Made by a program: the position numbers and the translations under genes. 6,962 nt of DNA from Methylovirgula sp. Lineage in GTDB: Bacteria; Pseudomonadota; Alphaproteobacteria; Rhizobiales; Beijerinckiaceae. Where the stretch lies: contig JANXSV010000341.1 in assembly GCA_025356505.1 (NCBI GenBank), positions 1 to 6,962 of the forward strand. The letters are read 5' to 3'. Numbering within the stretch: position 1 is the stretch's first letter; every line of letters starts with the position of its first letter. Shown piece by piece: positions 5,874 through 6,962 of the stretch. Under the pieces are notes generated by a model. The model made no database searches and was not told the origin of the DNA. It worked only from the letters and a program-made list of their open reading frames with translations.

Positions 5874-6604
5874 TGTTGCTGCATGTCGTAAATCCCAATA
5901 CAACCGCCTCGATGACGGAAAAGATCGCTTCGGCGGCGCGCGCTATTGCCGGGAGCGAGACAGAAATTTTTGCTACGCAGCCCATGTCCGGACCAGCCTC
6001 GATCGAGGGCTATTTTGACGAGGCTTTCGCCGTGCCTGGCATGCTGCAACGGGTGAGCGAGGCGGAGGCGCGGGGCGCGTCCGGGCACATCATCGCCTGT
6101 TTTGATGACACGGGCCTTGACGCAGCCAGATGTGTGGCGCGTGCGCCGGTGGTGGGCATTGGCGAGGCAGCCTTCCACATCGCGAGCCTGATCGCCGGGC
6201 GTTTTAGCGTGGTGACGACGCTGGGGCGGTCAATTCCGATCATAGAGCACAATCTGGTTCGGTACGGGCTAGCGTCGCGCTGCGCCGGAGTTCGGGCGGC
6301 GGAGGTGCCAGTACTCGATCTTGAAAAGCCGGGCTCCAACGCACGGGAACGCATTTCGCAGGAGATCGAACGGGCAAAAAGTAGCGATGCCTGCGAGGCG
6401 ATTGTGCTGGGTTGTGCCGGAATGGCCGATCTGGCCGCTGAACTTGCCAAGCTGCACGGACTGCCGGTGATCGACGGCGTTTCGGCAGCTGTTGCTCTGT
6501 TGCAGAGCGTGGCGCGGCTTGGGCTCACTACGTCGAAGATCGGTGGCTATGCGCAGCCACGGCCAAAAGCTTTTACGGGTATGTTCGCGCATCTCAGCGG
6601 CTGA
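5873..6604 (+). CDS. Hydantoin racemase / Asp-Glu racemase family protein
   Basis: This is a cytoplasmic cofactor-independent racemase of 243 residues, the usual length for hydantoin racemases. The N-terminus VVNPNTT (5-11) is the family hallmark. The two acid/base cysteines are in place: Cys76 in IIACFDDTG and Cys181 in IVLGCAGM, the same numbers I recall for the rhizobial hydantoin racemases. These enzymes interconvert D- and L-5-substituted hydantoins by proton exchange at C5; allantoin racemase is the close alternative. The ATG overlaps the permease 2 stop by one base, with GGTAAGGG (5856-5863) upstream, so it is translated as part of the transport operon. The pairing suggests that it acts on the imported compound or on one of its products. 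No hydantoinase or carbamoylase gene follows before the insertion-element remnant. Confidence 0.9.
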   Translation: MLLHVVNPNTTASMTEKIASAARAIAGSETEIFATQPMSGPASIEGYFDEAFAVPGMLQRVSEAEARGASGHIIACFDDTGLDAARCVARAPVVGIGEAAFHIASLIAGRFSVVTTLGRSIPIIEHNLVRYGLASRCAGVRAAEVPVLDLEKPGSNARERISQEIERAKSSDACEAIVLGCAGMADLAAELAKLHGLPVIDGVSAAVALLQSVARLGLTTSKIGGYAQPRPKAFTGMFAHLSG

Positions 6605-6817
6605 TTGCGTACCGATATTAAGAAACCGCTTACGGCCTAACATCACGCCGGGTCGGACGATGACGAAGTTGCCAATTCAAGACGAGACTAAAAAAGTTGT
6701 GCGCAGGCCGAAGTCGGATTTAAGGCCCATCTAATTGATATAAAATGTAAATATAAGACGCTAACGAATACACCAGTTTTTTGAAAAGCTATGCCTCTCG
6801 CCCTCGCAACCGGGTTC
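6605..6817. other. Downstream intergenic region, no confident gene
   Basis: No clear terminator follows the racemase stop. A 24-codon frame (ATG 6660 to TAA at about 6734) begins MTKLPIQDETKK and ends RRPKSDLRPI. It is rich in charged residues but not recognisable, and its ribosome binding site is weak, so it may be a stub of a broken gene. Positions 6735-6780 turn markedly AT-rich, which could mark a junction between the module and the mobile-element remnant. Confidence 0.45.
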
Positions 6818-6962
6818 ATGCGCATGCGAAGTTTGCAGAAATGTGCGGCCCTTCGTGGCGCAATCCACAATCGCTTCAATAGACAAAGAAACCTCACTTC
6901 ACGAACAGTATTCAAGGAAAATCGAAGCGTTGCTTTTGCGGCTGGCGCCTGCTCTGCACTGC
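6818..6962 (+). pseudogene. Degraded IS6-like transposase tail (right copy, runs off window)
   Basis: Frame 2 from 6818 reads MRMRSLQKCAALRGAIHNRF, then NRQRNLTSRTVFKENRSVAF, aligned throughout with the left copy at 2-178. Upstream of 6818 the similarity stops, and an in-frame TGA lies at 6782-6784, so the N-terminal and catalytic parts are missing. Near the end the copy lacks the bases for the EW-type residues (reading AFAAGACSAL against ALAEWRQICSA) and has no stop at the matching place. It is therefore a truncated, decayed copy, the older or more damaged of the two. Confidence 0.72.
6824..6962 (+). repeat. Direct repeat, right copy (transposase tail)
   Basis: This is the partner of 35-175 in the same orientation, with exact runs at 6824-6842 (19 bp) and 6882-6919 (38 bp). 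A small length difference appears near 6940-6950. The two copies are about 6.8 kb apart. Confidence 0.9.

Noticed and set aside
6010..6528. 172-residue minus-strand ORF opposite the racemase gene
   Set aside because: It lies fully within the conserved racemase reading frame on the other strand; its Ser/Arg/Ala-rich composition is typical of antisense frames in GC-rich DNA.
6706..6727. GGCC-flanked hairpin as the operon terminator
   Set aside because: Only four pairs in the outer stem, a large loop and no U-tract; too weak to call.
1..6962. CRISPR array, tRNA or rRNA genes
   Set aside because: No regularly spaced repeats with unique spacers and no cloverleaf-like or rRNA-like sequence was seen; the only short-period array is the 19-bp repeat, which has no spacers.

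Overview
The window reads as an alphaproteobacterium, most likely a member of the Hyphomicrobiales (Rhizobium/Brucella/Ochrobactrum-like). This rests on the style of the proteins, the moderately GC-rich codon use and the transposase type at the edges. It is an inference from the sequence, not a species call.

Layout. Positions 2-178 hold the intact 3' end of an IS6-like DDE transposase whose 5' part lies outside the window. Positions 179-525 hold no convincing gene. A GntR-family (FCD subfamily) repressor gene lies on the minus strand (526-1305, or to 1347 with an alternative TTG start). A divergent regulatory region of about 300 bp follows. It contains two perfect 12-bp palindromes of the form ATTGC-NN-GCAAT spaced 23 bp apart, and an almost perfect sigma-54 (-24/-12) promoter facing right. 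Five plus-strand genes come next in a tight operon: ABC ATPase (1610-2602), Tat-exported substrate-binding protein (2660-3940), permease 1 (4045-4929), permease 2 (4986-5873) and a hydantoin/Asp-Glu racemase-family enzyme (5873-6604). The last 150 bases are a second, degraded copy of the same transposase 3' end in the same orientation.

How it works together. The ATPase, binding protein and two permeases make up a complete importer of the spermidine/putrescine (PotABCD) type. The racemase overlaps the second permease gene by one base and keeps both cysteines expected of hydantoin racemases (Cys76 and Cys181). The simplest reading is uptake of a nitrogen-containing compound, perhaps a hydantoin- or allantoin-like molecule, followed by racemisation in the cytoplasm. 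A sigma-54 promoter would fit nitrogen control, and the FCD regulator would supply substrate sensing. No hydantoinase or carbamoylase is in the window, so the pathway must be completed elsewhere or was cut off by the insertion-element remnants.

The most unusual local structures are the sigma-54 promoter paired with the twin palindromes; a 19-bp tandem repeat at the permease-permease junction that duplicates both the ribosome binding site and the start codon and creates overlapping micro-ORFs; and the directly repeated transposase tails flanking the whole module. I see no CRISPR array, tRNA or rRNA.
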